62,112 nucleotides of DNA, from assembly GCA_035712145.1 (NCBI GenBank), contig DASTBI010000127.1:1-62112 (forward strand). The letters are read 5' to 3'. The position numbers and the translations under genes were made by a program. Source of the DNA: Candidatus Eisenbacteria bacterium (GTDB lineage: Bacteria; Eisenbacteria; RBG-16-71-46). Shown here piece by piece: positions 53,772 to 62,112 of the stretch. Numbering within the stretch: the first letter of the stretch is position 1; each line of letters starts with the position of its first letter. Below the pieces are notes generated by a model. It was given only the letters and a program-made list of their open reading frames with translations. It was not told the DNA's origin and searched no databases.

Positions 53772-54590
53772 CTACCGTCGCCGGCCGAGCTCTCGCCGGT
53801 AGAGTGCGGGTGGCACGCCGAGATGGCGGTGGAACACGCGGGTGAAGTGCGACTGGCTCGAGAATCCCGCCGCCAGCGCGATCTCGACGATCGAGTCTTC
53901 GGTCGTCTCCAGCGCGAGCCGCGCGCGCTCGATGCGCAGCCGCCGCTGATAGCCTCCGGGCGAAATGCCGAGGTGGCGGCGAAAGGTGCGGGTGAGATGA
54001 GCTTCGTGCACACCCGCGACCGCCGACAAATCGCGGAGCGTCACCCGGCCGTCGAGGTGCGCGTGCAGATAGTCGCGTGCCGTCGAGAGCCAGCGTGGGG
54101 CCCGCCGGCCGCCCTGAGTGCGGCGTCGCATGCAGGCGGCCACGAGCTCGAGGCACAGGCCCTCGATCGCCAGATCGGAGGCGCTGTCGGTGGCGGCGAG
54201 CTCGGCGTTGCAGCGGCGCGCGAGATCGGCGAGAACGGGATCGTCCAGGTCCGCCGGCCGGGGTGGCTGTGCGTCGAGCGAAAGTCCCACACGGCCGCTC
54301 GGGCCGAAGCTGAGCGACGTCATCCCGCTCGGACCCACGACGACGGCGTGAGGTTCGCAGGACGGATGGAAGTGCAGGGATCCCGCCTCGTAGTCCCGAC
54401 GACCCCATCGTCCAGTCTCACGCTGTGAGCCCTGCACGAGGAACGAGAGATAAGGAGCGCCGTGCTCGTGCGACGGCGTCATCAGGTGTGGCCGGTAGGT
54501 CGAGCGCCGCAGCAGGAATCGGCCGACGCGCCGAGTCGCGAGCACCTTGCCGAAGCGTTCTCCCGCCGATTCGATCCTCATGGAACTCAT
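53772..54590 (-). CDS. AraC-family transcriptional regulator
   Basis: 272 aa. The N-terminal half is a cupin-like sensor domain ('TPSHEHGAPYLSFLVQGSQRE', 'GSLHFHPSCEPHAV'). The C-terminal AraC double helix-turn-helix reads 'VTLRDLSAVAGVHEAHLTRTFRRHLGISPGGYQRRLRIERAR' in two parts and 'SIVEIALAAGFSSQSHFTRVFHRHLGVPPALYRR'. The ATG at 54590 has GGAGAG in front; the longer open frame adds no family sequence. It lies 93 bases upstream of the serine hydrolase on the same strand and may control it. Confidence 0.88.
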   Translation of the reverse strand: MSSMRIESAGERFGKVLATRRVGRFLLRRSTYRPHLMTPSHEHGAPYLSFLVQGSQRETGRWGRRDYEAGSLHFHPSCEPHAVVVGPSGMTSLSFGPSGRVGLSLDAQPPRPADLDDPVLADLARRCNAELAATDSASDLAIEGLCLELVAACMRRRTQGGRRAPRWLSTARDYLHAHLDGRVTLRDLSAVAGVHEAHLTRTFRRHLGISPGGYQRRLRIERARLALETTEDSIVEIALAAGFSSQSHFTRVFHRHLGVPPALYRRELGRRR

Positions 54591-54687
54591 GACAGGCTCT
54601 CCGAGTGGGGTCGGGTTTCCGTGACTCCAGTGGTTGGACCCGCAAGCCGGATGAAGGGTTGGAGCGACGTGCTCCCGGAGGGCCGCG

Positions 54688-56805
54688 TCATACCGGCGAC
54701 GCGGGAACGGGTCCCACGATCGACTGCAGGGTCTCGGGCCCGACCGGCTTGGTGACGTGCCGATCGAAACCGGCCTCCATGGCACGCCGGCGGTCCTCGT
54801 CCCGGCCCATCCCGGTGAGCGCGATCAAGGTCAGCGCCTTGCCGTTCTGCTGCTGGCGGAGACGGCGGGCGACTTCGTAGCCGTCCATGCCCGGCAGACC
54901 GATGTCGAGGAAGACGACCTCGGGGCGATTCTCGGCGGCGGAGACGAGCGCGGTCGGCCCGTCGTGGGCGACGTCGACGTGATGACCCCACATGCGCAGC
55001 AGGATCGCCATGCTCTCGGCCGAATCCTCGTTGTCGTCCACCACCAGGATGCGCCGCCGCGGGGAGGGGTCCGGAGGCAGAGCGGGCTTGGCCGGAGGAG
55101 GAGGCGCAGGGACCGAGGGTAGGCGAACCGTGAACGTGCTTCCGCGCCCGAGACCTGGGCTCTCGACCGTGGTGCGACCGCCATGCAGCTCGACCAGCCG
55201 GCTCACCAGCGTGAGCCCGATGCCGAGTCCACCCTGCGCGCGAGTGCGTGAATGGTCGCCCTGGATGAAGGGCTCGAACACGAGCGGCAGCATCGCCGGA
55301 GAGATCCCGATGCCGTTGTCGGTCACCCGCAGCACCGCCTGCCCGTCCTTGCTCTCGACCTCGAGCACGATGCGCCCTCCGTCGGGCGTGTACTTGATCG
55401 CGTTCTGGAGCAGGTTCGAGGTGATCTGGGCGAGCCTCGTGGGGTCCGCGTGGACCCATGCCGGCCGCGAAGGCTTCACCACCTCGAGCTGATGGCGGTG
55501 AGCGGTCACCACCGGCTCGAGATCATGCGCGGTCTCGAACGCGACGCTCGCGAGGTCGGTGGGCTCACGGCGCAGCGGAATCTTGCCCTGGTTGATCCGC
55601 GAGACGTCGAGCAGATCGTCGACCAGACGCGACATGCTGCGCACCTGCCGCATCATCATGGCGTGGGTGTCGCGGATGTCTTCCGGCACCTCGCCCTTGC
55701 GCGCTTCCAGGACGTTCAGCGCGTTGCTGAGCGGCGCCAGTGGGTTCCGGAGCTCGTGGCCCAGGACGCCGAGGAACTCGTCCTTCCGCTGATGAGCGTC
55801 GGCCAGCTCGCGCATGCGCTCGCGCAGGTCCAGGTCGGCGCGCACGATGCTCTGTCCGGTGGGAACCGCGGTGGCGACCCCGATGATGATTCCGGCCACC
55901 AGCAGCACGATCACAGCGATCAGGCTGGTGCGAATGGCGAGCCGCGCCGATTGCTGCGCGTCGCGCAGGTCGTCGCGCGCCAGGCTGCGGATGCCCTCGC
56001 CCACCAGACGCTCGAGCAAGACGCCGGCTGCGGTGAAGCGCGCGTAGATCTGGCGGTTCTCGTCGGTGACCGACATGATGTTGCGCGCCTCTGCGACGTA
56101 GTGCTCGAAGGCCGACTCGACGCGGGAGAGACGTCTGCGCTCGTCCTCGTTCAGACCAGTCTGACGGAGATCCGTGGCCGTGACTTCGAAGTGGCTCTCG
56201 TGAAACGAGACGCGGACGCGATGACGAGACTCGCGGGTCGTCATGAATTGTCCCAGCGCCGCGCCCACGCCCGCGATATCCGCTTCCATCCGGCTCATAT
56301 CGGTGATGCGGCGCGGTCCCTCGCGGCCGCGCGTGTCCAGATGGATGCGGAGGCCGGGATCCATCAGCTCGCGCAGCTCGTCGCTGCGCTTTGCAAAGGC
56401 CGCCGCGTGCTCCCGCTGCTGATCGCTCACAGCCATCAGCGAGTCCCCCTGACGGCGGAATGTCGCGTAGCCGGTCTCGATGCGACGTCCCAGCTCGCGC
56501 GACGTCAGCGAGCGGGCGACCTGGTCGAAGTACTGCTTGTGGCGCCCGAACTCCGACATCAGGACACCCACCCGCGCCCTCTCCTCGAGATCCCCGGTGT
56601 CGCTGTAGTGAAGCACGGCCGACCGGGTGGTGATGACGTTGACCGCCATCTCGTAAGTGGCTGCAGTGGCAGGCTCTTGCACCGCCATGATGGTCGTCAG
56701 GGCGCGCTCGATCAGGGCCAGACGATGGGCCACGAAGACCCCGGTCCCGACCAGCAGAGCGATCAGCAAACCGAAGCCGAGCCAAAGCTTTCCCGCGGTA
56801 GTCAT
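54688..56805 (-). CDS. Hybrid sensor histidine kinase with periplasmic four-helix sensor
   Basis: 705 aa. Two transmembrane helices (about 6-28 and 293-312) flank a helical periplasmic domain of about 265 residues, of the CHASE3/four-helix-bundle type. HisKA has His350 in GHELRNPLAPLSNAL. The ATPase shows 'LLQNAIKY', 'VTDNGIGISP', 'GGLGIGLTLV'. After a Pro-rich linker the receiver begins 'RRILVVDDNEDSAESM', with phosphoacceptor Asp in 'VVFLDIGLPGMDGYE' and Lys in VTKPV. There is no output domain. A TATACT box lies 9 bases before ATG. Located next to an AraC gene and divergent from the sigma-54 activator pair, so cross-talk with the degenerate kinase there is possible. Confidence 0.9.
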   Translation of the reverse strand: MTTAGKLWLGFGLLIALLVGTGVFVAHRLALIERALTTIMAVQEPATAATYEMAVNVITTRSAVLHYSDTGDLEERARVGVLMSEFGRHKQYFDQVARSLTSRELGRRIETGYATFRRQGDSLMAVSDQQREHAAAFAKRSDELRELMDPGLRIHLDTRGREGPRRITDMSRMEADIAGVGAALGQFMTTRESRHRVRVSFHESHFEVTATDLRQTGLNEDERRRLSRVESAFEHYVAEARNIMSVTDENRQIYARFTAAGVLLERLVGEGIRSLARDDLRDAQQSARLAIRTSLIAVIVLLVAGIIIGVATAVPTGQSIVRADLDLRERMRELADAHQRKDEFLGVLGHELRNPLAPLSNALNVLEARKGEVPEDIRDTHAMMMRQVRSMSRLVDDLLDVSRINQGKIPLRREPTDLASVAFETAHDLEPVVTAHRHQLEVVKPSRPAWVHADPTRLAQITSNLLQNAIKYTPDGGRIVLEVESKDGQAVLRVTDNGIGISPAMLPLVFEPFIQGDHSRTRAQGGLGIGLTLVSRLVELHGGRTTVESPGLGRGSTFTVRLPSVPAPPPPAKPALPPDPSPRRRILVVDDNEDSAESMAILLRMWGHHVDVAHDGPTALVSAAENRPEVVFLDIGLPGMDGYEVARRLRQQQNGKALTLIALTGMGRDEDRRRAMEAGFDRHVTKPVGPETLQSIVGPVPASPV

Positions 56806-56814
56806 CGGGAGGCA

Positions 56815-56820
56815 AGTATA
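56815..56820 (-). promoter_or_regulatory. Possible -10 hexamer of a leaderless transcript
   Basis: TATACT on the - strand (56820-56815), five of six to consensus, ends 9 bases before the ATG at 56805. No -35 with a normal spacer. Confidence 0.4.
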
Positions 56821-56885
56821 CGCCCGGCCTGCAGGCTCGCCATGGGGGCCTTGCCTCGGCCCCCTCCGACCTTCATCCTGAAGTC

Positions 56886-57521
56886 ATGAGCCGCAACGAA
56901 GATCTGGACCTCCACTACCTCCGCGCCCTGAGGCTTCTGAACGCGAGCCTCAATCACGGCTTGAACAATCATCTGGCCAGCCTGAACTTCCAGCTCGACA
57001 TCAGTTCCGAGGTCCTGCGACGGGCCTCTCCGGGCGACGGCGAGGCGTGGGAAAAACTCAAGATCCGCTCGGCCAAGGCAAACGAGGCCATGAGGTCGCT
57101 CAAGGCGTTCTTCGACCACGTTCTCGCCACCACGCGTCCTTCCGAAAAGGCCGAAGCGAGCCTGGACCTTCGCGGCGTGATCCGGAACGTCGAGGCGCTG
57201 CTCTCCCCGTTCCACAAAGACCGTAACACCGAGCTCCTGATCACGCTGCCCGATCAGCCTCTGATGCTCGAAGGAACCCGTGATGTGATCCAGCGAGTGC
57301 TTCTGGTAACCTTGCTCGAAGCGAGCCTCGCCCTGAAGAAAGAGGAAAGACTCGAGCTGCGTCTCGACGTCGACGGCACCCTGGAAATCGAAGGCCCGCT
57401 CGTCCACCAGTGGCTCCCCGCGGTGGCCGACATCATCGAGAACATCGGCGGCGGTTTCGATGCGAGCCCTACCGGCTCGGTCGTTGCTTTACGCATACCT
57501 ATCCAGACCAGTACTCGTTAG
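56886..57521 (+). CDS. Degenerate histidine-kinase-like protein, partner of the sigma-54 activator
   Basis: 211 aa, soluble. The N-terminal helices read 'RLLNASLNHGLNNHLASLNFQLDIS' in part, a DHp-like H-box with His24 followed by Asn (H-x3-N). The C-terminal half has a weak N-box-like helix ('VIQRVLLVTLLEASLAL') and a short beta part, but the ATP-binding G1 and G2 motifs (DxGxG, GxGxG) are missing. It could be a phosphotransfer-only or pseudokinase relay that receives phosphate from another kinase, such as the divergent hybrid kinase. It is 12 bases before the activator gene and shares its transcript. Confidence 0.65.
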   Translation: MSRNEDLDLHYLRALRLLNASLNHGLNNHLASLNFQLDISSEVLRRASPGDGEAWEKLKIRSAKANEAMRSLKAFFDHVLATTRPSEKAEASLDLRGVIRNVEALLSPFHKDRNTELLITLPDQPLMLEGTRDVIQRVLLVTLLEASLALKKEERLELRLDVDGTLEIEGPLVHQWLPAVADIIENIGGGFDASPTGSVVALRIPIQTSTR

Positions 57522-57533
57522 GAGAAGCGATAC

Positions 57534-58910
<1,377 letters not shown>

Positions 58911-58920
58911 CTTCACGGTT

Positions 58921-58939
58921 CCGTGTAGGGCCTACACGG
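58921..58939. repeat. Perfect inverted repeat CCGTGTAGGGCCTACACGG
   Basis: Nine-base arms around a single G, ten bases after the activator stop codon. In RNA it would form a stable hairpin, upstream of the main terminator; as DNA it resembles a dimeric regulator site between the activator gene and the sigma-54 promoter. Confidence 0.55.
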
Positions 58940-58958
58940 CGGCGGGTCTTCTTTACAA

Positions 58959-58984
58959 GCCCGGGACTCTGTCCCGGGCCTTTT
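58959..58984 (+). terminator. Strong rho-independent terminator after the activator gene
   Basis: Perfect 9-bp stem GCCCGGGAC / GTCCCGGGC with a TCT loop, followed by CTTTT. It separates the two-component pair from the lipoprotein gene. Confidence 0.88.
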
Positions 58985-59010
58985 CATTGGGTTTTCGGCC
59001 GGTTCGCCGC

Positions 59011-59025
59011 TGGCATGGACACTGC
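59011..59025 (+). promoter_or_regulatory. Sigma-54 (-24/-12) promoter
   Basis: TGGCATGGACACTGC has GG (59012-59013) and GC (59024-59025) exactly ten bases apart, matching TGGCAYG-N4-TTGC except one base. It lies 84 bases before the lipoprotein start and just after the gene for a sigma-54 activator. Confidence 0.75.
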
Positions 59026-59108
59026 GGATGCCCCTCCGGACCGGGTCGCCACCGTTTCGTGCCGACCCCTCGATCACGGAAGCAAGAGAACTCTCTCGAG
59101 GAGACGAC

Positions 59109-59741
59109 ATGAAGATCGATCGCTGCGTGTGGCTCGTCTTGCTCGGAACCAGTCTGATCCTCCTCGGTGGTTGCCGCTCCGACCAGCCGGTGGCCGCGAA
59201 GATCTCCGGTTCGACCATCTTTGGCACGAGGATCAAGGTCCCGATGGGCACGCAGCTCGACGTGCGTCTCGCTTCGTCGCTGTCCTCCAAGACCGCCAGC
59301 GTGGGCGATGTGTGGACCGGCACGCTGGTCAAGCCGGTGATCGAGCAGGGCCGTGAGGTCCTGCCGGCGGGCAGCCGAGTCGAAGGAACGATCGTGAGCG
59401 CCGAGCCTGCACAGCGCGGAAGCCGCGCGCGGCTCGAGCTCGGAGTCCGGGCGGTGAGACTGGAAGACCGCAAGATCGCCCTGCGCGCCGAGGCCGACCC
59501 GGTCATTGCCGGCTCGACTCGGGCGCGGAACATCGGCGCCATCGCGGGAGGCGCCGCGGTCGGGGCATTGCTGGGCAAGGCGCTCGGCGGAGACGGTGAC
59601 GACGCCGCCAAAGGCGCGCTCGTCGGTGGCGCGGTGGCCACCGGTGCCGTGGCGGCGTCGAGAGGTTATCAGGTCGAGCTTCGGCACGGCACGACCATGA
59701 CGTTCCTGGTGAGCAGGGAGATCGCCGTGCTGGTGAATTAG
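59109..59741 (+). CDS. Lipoprotein with glycine-zipper segment
   Basis: 210 aa. The N-terminus is a lipoprotein signal with lipobox LLGGC (Cys about residue 23). A beta-rich domain follows ('KVPMGTQLDVRLASSLSSKTASVGDVW', split by turns, and 'VLPAGSRVEGTIVSAEPA'), like the TrbI/RsiG-type small beta modules found in envelope proteins. A glycine zipper ('IGAIAGGAAVGALLGKALGG', then 'GALVGGAVATGAVAA') suggests insertion into or packing against a membrane. Start supported by GAGGAG. Probably driven by the sigma-54 promoter in front, thus a member of an envelope-stress or surface regulon. Function unknown. Confidence 0.8.
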   Translation: MKIDRCVWLVLLGTSLILLGGCRSDQPVAAKISGSTIFGTRIKVPMGTQLDVRLASSLSSKTASVGDVWTGTLVKPVIEQGREVLPAGSRVEGTIVSAEPAQRGSRARLELGVRAVRLEDRKIALRAEADPVIAGSTRARNIGAIAGGAAVGALLGKALGGDGDDAAKGALVGGAVATGAVAASRGYQVELRHGTTMTFLVSREIAVLVN

Positions 59742-59902
59742 CAGAGTCGACCAACGAGCTGAGCCAATGTCGCGCGGTCGCCGGATGGATTCCGCACTTC
59801 GACCGCGCAAAACAGGGCGCCGGTACCGACGAATTTCCCTCGGCGCGTGGGGGAGAAACGAGGATCGGCGCCTTGAACTTTTTCCGGCACGGCGGCGCGG
59901 TG

Positions 59903-59908
59903 TAGGCT
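59903..59908 (+). promoter_or_regulatory. Possible -10 hexamer of a leaderless transcript
   Basis: TAGGCT ends 8 bases before the ATG at 59917. TTGAAC lies upstream (59873-59878), but its spacer of 24 bases is too long for a standard promoter. Confidence 0.3.
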
Positions 59909-59916
59909 GCGCGGCC

Positions 59917-61395
59917 ATGGCGTCCAGGCGGCACCCCTCGCTCGGTCGGTCCGTGTTCGCTGCCGCGGCGCTCCTCGCCTTGAGCGCTCCCTGGGTGCTG
60001 GCGGCCGCACTCTCGCCCGCCATCCTCGAGCGCGCGCGAACGGTGCGCGATCGCGCGCTGGACGACGACACCGCGTACGAGTGCCTGCGCTCGCTGACCA
60101 CCGAGGTGGGTCCTCGGCTTGCCGGCTCACCCGCGGACGCGCGCGCGGTCGCGTGGGCCGTCGCCAAGCTCAAGTCGCTGGGCTTCCAGAACGTTCGCGC
60201 CGAGCCCGTGCGCGTGCCGCGCTGGATCCGTGGCGAGGCCAGAGCCGAGATCGTGTCACCGTGGCCCCAGAGCCTGACCGTCGCAGCACTCGGGGGATCG
60301 GTCGCCACGCCCCCGGAAGGAGTCGAGGCCGAAGTCGTCACGGTCGGCTCGCTCGAGGAGCTGGCCAAGATGCCGCGCGATCGGATCGCCGGCAGGATCG
60401 TGTTCTTCAACCGCCGCATGGAGCGCACCCATGACATCGCCGGATACCGGGCCGCGGTTCCCATCCGTAGCCGGGGGCCCAGCGAAGCCGCCAAGCTCGG
60501 CGCCGTCGCCGCGTTGATTCGCAGCGTCGGCACATCGAACGCGCGATTCCCGCACACCGGCGGCACACGAAACGACCCCAAGGGTCCCCGGATCGCCGGG
60601 CTTGCGCTCTCCAATCCCGATGCCGATCTGCTCGAGCGTCAGATCGCCTCGGGCCAGCCGGTGCGCATGCGCGTCTTCAATACCTCGGTGATGGCCGAGT
60701 CGACGATGTCGGCCAACGTGATCGGTGAGTTCCCGGGAAGGAAGTGGCGCAAGGAGATCGTGCTCCTCGCCGCTCATCTCGACTCGTGGGATCTCGGCAC
60801 CGGCGCTCACGATGACGGCGCCGGCGTGGCGATCGTGACGGCCGCCGCGCGACTGGTGGCGCAGATGAAGCCGGCGCGCACGCTGCGCGTCGTTCTCTAC
60901 GCCAACGAGGAGAACGGCACCTCGGGCGCCAGGGCCTACGCCCGTGATCACCGCGCGGAGATCGATCAGCACGTGCTCGGCCTGGAGTCCGACCTCGGCG
61001 CCTTCCGCGTGCTGTCGCTGCACAGCAAGGTGCCGCTCGAGCGGCTTCAGGTGGCCCGCGAGTTCCATGCCGCGCTCGAGCCCATGGGCATCGTGTGGGG
61101 AGGCAACGAGGCGAGCGCCGGCGCGGACATCGACACGCTGGGCGGGCTGGGCATGCCGTTGATGGCGCTCGAGACGGACGCGGCGCCGTATTTCGACCTT
61201 CACCACAACGCCAACGACACCTTCGACAAGGTGGATCCGGCGCTGCTGCGACAGAACGTGGCCGCCTACGCCATGGTCGCGCTGATGGCCGCCGAGGTCG
61301 AAGGCGGATTGGGCCGGCTTCCGAAGCCACAGGCTACCGGCAGCACCCCGGTGGAGCCGATCGCGAAGCCTGGAGGCGCGGGCACCAAGCCCTAG
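59917..61395 (+). CDS. Secreted M28-family zinc aminopeptidase
   Basis: 492 aa with a signal peptide (SVFAAAALLALSAPWVLAAA). A PA-type domain is inserted in the first half ('RIVFFNRRMERTHDIAGYR', 'AAKLGAVAALIRSVG'). The catalytic part has the M28 ligands: His287 and Asp299 ('AAHLDSWDLGTGAHDDGAG'), the general base in 'YANEENGTSGARAY', Asp in 'LESDLGAF' and a late His in 'FDLHHNANDTFDKVD'. It probably trims peptides in the periplasm or outside the cell, complementing the large subtilases. The ATG at 59917 is chosen because the upstream frame is Arg-rich and lacks a signal peptide. Confidence 0.9.
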   Translation: MASRRHPSLGRSVFAAAALLALSAPWVLAAALSPAILERARTVRDRALDDDTAYECLRSLTTEVGPRLAGSPADARAVAWAVAKLKSLGFQNVRAEPVRVPRWIRGEARAEIVSPWPQSLTVAALGGSVATPPEGVEAEVVTVGSLEELAKMPRDRIAGRIVFFNRRMERTHDIAGYRAAVPIRSRGPSEAAKLGAVAALIRSVGTSNARFPHTGGTRNDPKGPRIAGLALSNPDADLLERQIASGQPVRMRVFNTSVMAESTMSANVIGEFPGRKWRKEIVLLAAHLDSWDLGTGAHDDGAGVAIVTAAARLVAQMKPARTLRVVLYANEENGTSGARAYARDHRAEIDQHVLGLESDLGAFRVLSLHSKVPLERLQVAREFHAALEPMGIVWGGNEASAGADIDTLGGLGMPLMALETDAAPYFDLHHNANDTFDKVDPALLRQNVAAYAMVALMAAEVEGGLGRLPKPQATGSTPVEPIAKPGGAGTKP

Positions 61396-61459
61396 CGCAC
61401 GCCCGCGGCCGATGGACGTCTGGAAGGAAGCCACCTGGAGCCAGAGCGCTTGTCGGGCC

Positions 61460-62112
61460 TTACGGGGCGAATGCCGTGTTCACGGGTCGCGTGAAGGTCT
61501 TTCTTGGCCCGAATGAAGAGAGCGCGAGCCGAACCCTTTCCTCGAGCGGTGCGGACGGAATGCTGGTGCATTTCTCGGCCGCCAGGCGGGCATCCCTGGC
61601 CGGGATTCGAAGGGCTCGCAGGTAAGGGATGACCTCTTCGACGGCTTGCACGGCAAGAGCCTTGGCCGAGTCTGGCGCCTTGGCATTCTCATCCGCGACA
61701 GCCTGCTTCCGTGTTGCGGCTGCGGCCCGAGCCTCTTCACGTTTCCCTCTCATCCAGTCAGCGCCGAACGCGCATTCGGCGGCATAGAGGTTGTGCGCCC
61801 GGCAACGTAGCCGGATCCCACTCACCGTGGACTGTCCCCCGCGAGCGACAGGAACAACGTGGTCGAATTCGAGTCTGCTCCGTTCCCCGCAACGATGGCC
61901 ATCCGAGCTGATGAACGTGCATCGACCACCATCTCTCCTCCAGACGGCACGCTTCACATGACGTGGGATGTAGCGCGGGTTGCCATTTGCGGCCGGCTGC
62001 ATCCGGCGCGGTCGGTCCGTGGCGGCGAACTTCTGCTTCTCGAGCTGCTTTACCGCGATCTCGAGCACGCGCTCGAACACGGCTGACAGGTCGCCGCTCG
62101 GGATCTGGTGGC
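61460..62112 (-). CDS. HNH endonuclease, N-terminus cut by window edge
   Basis: At least 217 residues are in view and the frame stays open to the window end (HQIPSGDLSAVFERV...), so the true start is outside. A Lys/Arg-rich linker leads to an HNH domain: 'YIPRHVKRAVWRRDGGRCTF', a Cys pair (GGRC, HRCG), 'LEFDHVVPVARGG' (the first His) and 'LRCRAHNLYAAE' (the last His-Asn). The C-terminal helices ('AVEEVIPYLRAL') are accessory. Such proteins are often multi-copy and mobile-like in soil and sediment bacteria. The codon and base composition in the last part is less GC-rich than its neighbours, which fits horizontal transfer, though weakly. Confidence 0.8.
   Translation of the reverse strand, partial: HQIPSGDLSAVFERVLEIAVKQLEKQKFAATDRPRRMQPAANGNPRYIPRHVKRAVWRRDGGRCTFISSDGHRCGERSRLEFDHVVPVARGGQSTVSGIRLRCRAHNLYAAECAFGADWMRGKREEARAAAATRKQAVADENAKAPDSAKALAVQAVEEVIPYLRALRIPARDARLAAEKCTSIPSAPLEERVRLALSSFGPRKTFTRPVNTAFAP

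Overview
High-GC bacterial chromosome with about 47 protein genes packed at very short spacing and no rRNA, tRNA, CRISPR array or insertion sequence that I can see. No gap between genes exceeds 300 bases. Several secreted proteins end in the same FlgD-like immunoglobulin C-terminal domain ('VFD..GR.V.....G...W.G.D..G..V.AG.Y...'). Together with large subtilases, DUF2911 proteins and a class I HMG-CoA reductase, this suggests a member of the FCB-related candidate phyla, most likely Candidatus Eisenbacteria. The taxonomy is an inference from gene content, not a database result.

Layout. 1-8131: three subtilase-family (S8) genes, the first cut by the window edge, and a small converging FG-GAP/FlgD-domain gene. 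8235-18386: a tightly overlapped seven-gene block on the + strand encoding HMG-CoA reductase, a UbiA-type prenyltransferase, a PEP-synthase-like phosphotransferase, a BtaA-like (DUF3419) aminocarboxypropyltransferase, a polyprenol/phytol-kinase-like membrane protein, a GNAT acyltransferase and an OleC-like AMP ligase. I read it as one operon for an undescribed isoprenoid-containing or amino-acid-containing lipid; it is the best candidate for a new system. 18535-26670: a MASE1 hybrid histidine kinase, a DUF2911 protein, an MMPL transporter, a DinB protein and a secreted M20 peptidase.

26760-34817 (- strand): a complete overlapped arginine operon, argR-argC-argB-argD-argG-argH-argF. argH carries a C-terminal N-acetylglutamate synthase (ArgA-type) domain, and an ARG-box-like operator lies at the argR promoter. 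35006-39829 (+): a secreted PIG-L/LmbE-type protein, a previously easy-to-miss 49-residue membrane protein coupled to a sodium:solute symporter, and a zinc-ribbon membrane protein. 39842-43774 (-): SDR, AhpD-like, DUF2911 and DUF4301 genes. 43877-52388 (+, with one - gene): a barrel-like hypothetical, a TM0106-type nuclease/helicase, an F420-type reductase, and a coupled dehydrogenase-GT87-CoA-transferase trio. 52389-56805 (-): a beta-lactamase-fold hydrolase, an AraC regulator and a hybrid histidine kinase. 56886-59741 (+): a degenerate kinase-like protein, an NtrC-type sigma-54 activator, a strong terminator, a near-perfect sigma-54 promoter and the lipoprotein it probably drives. The window closes with an M28 peptidase and a truncated HNH endonuclease.

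Genes are organised in overlapping ATGA/GTGA/TTGA junctions (translational coupling), and many transcription units begin with a TAGNNT or TATACT hexamer 4-9 bases before the start codon and no Shine-Dalgarno sequence, which suggests leaderless transcripts.
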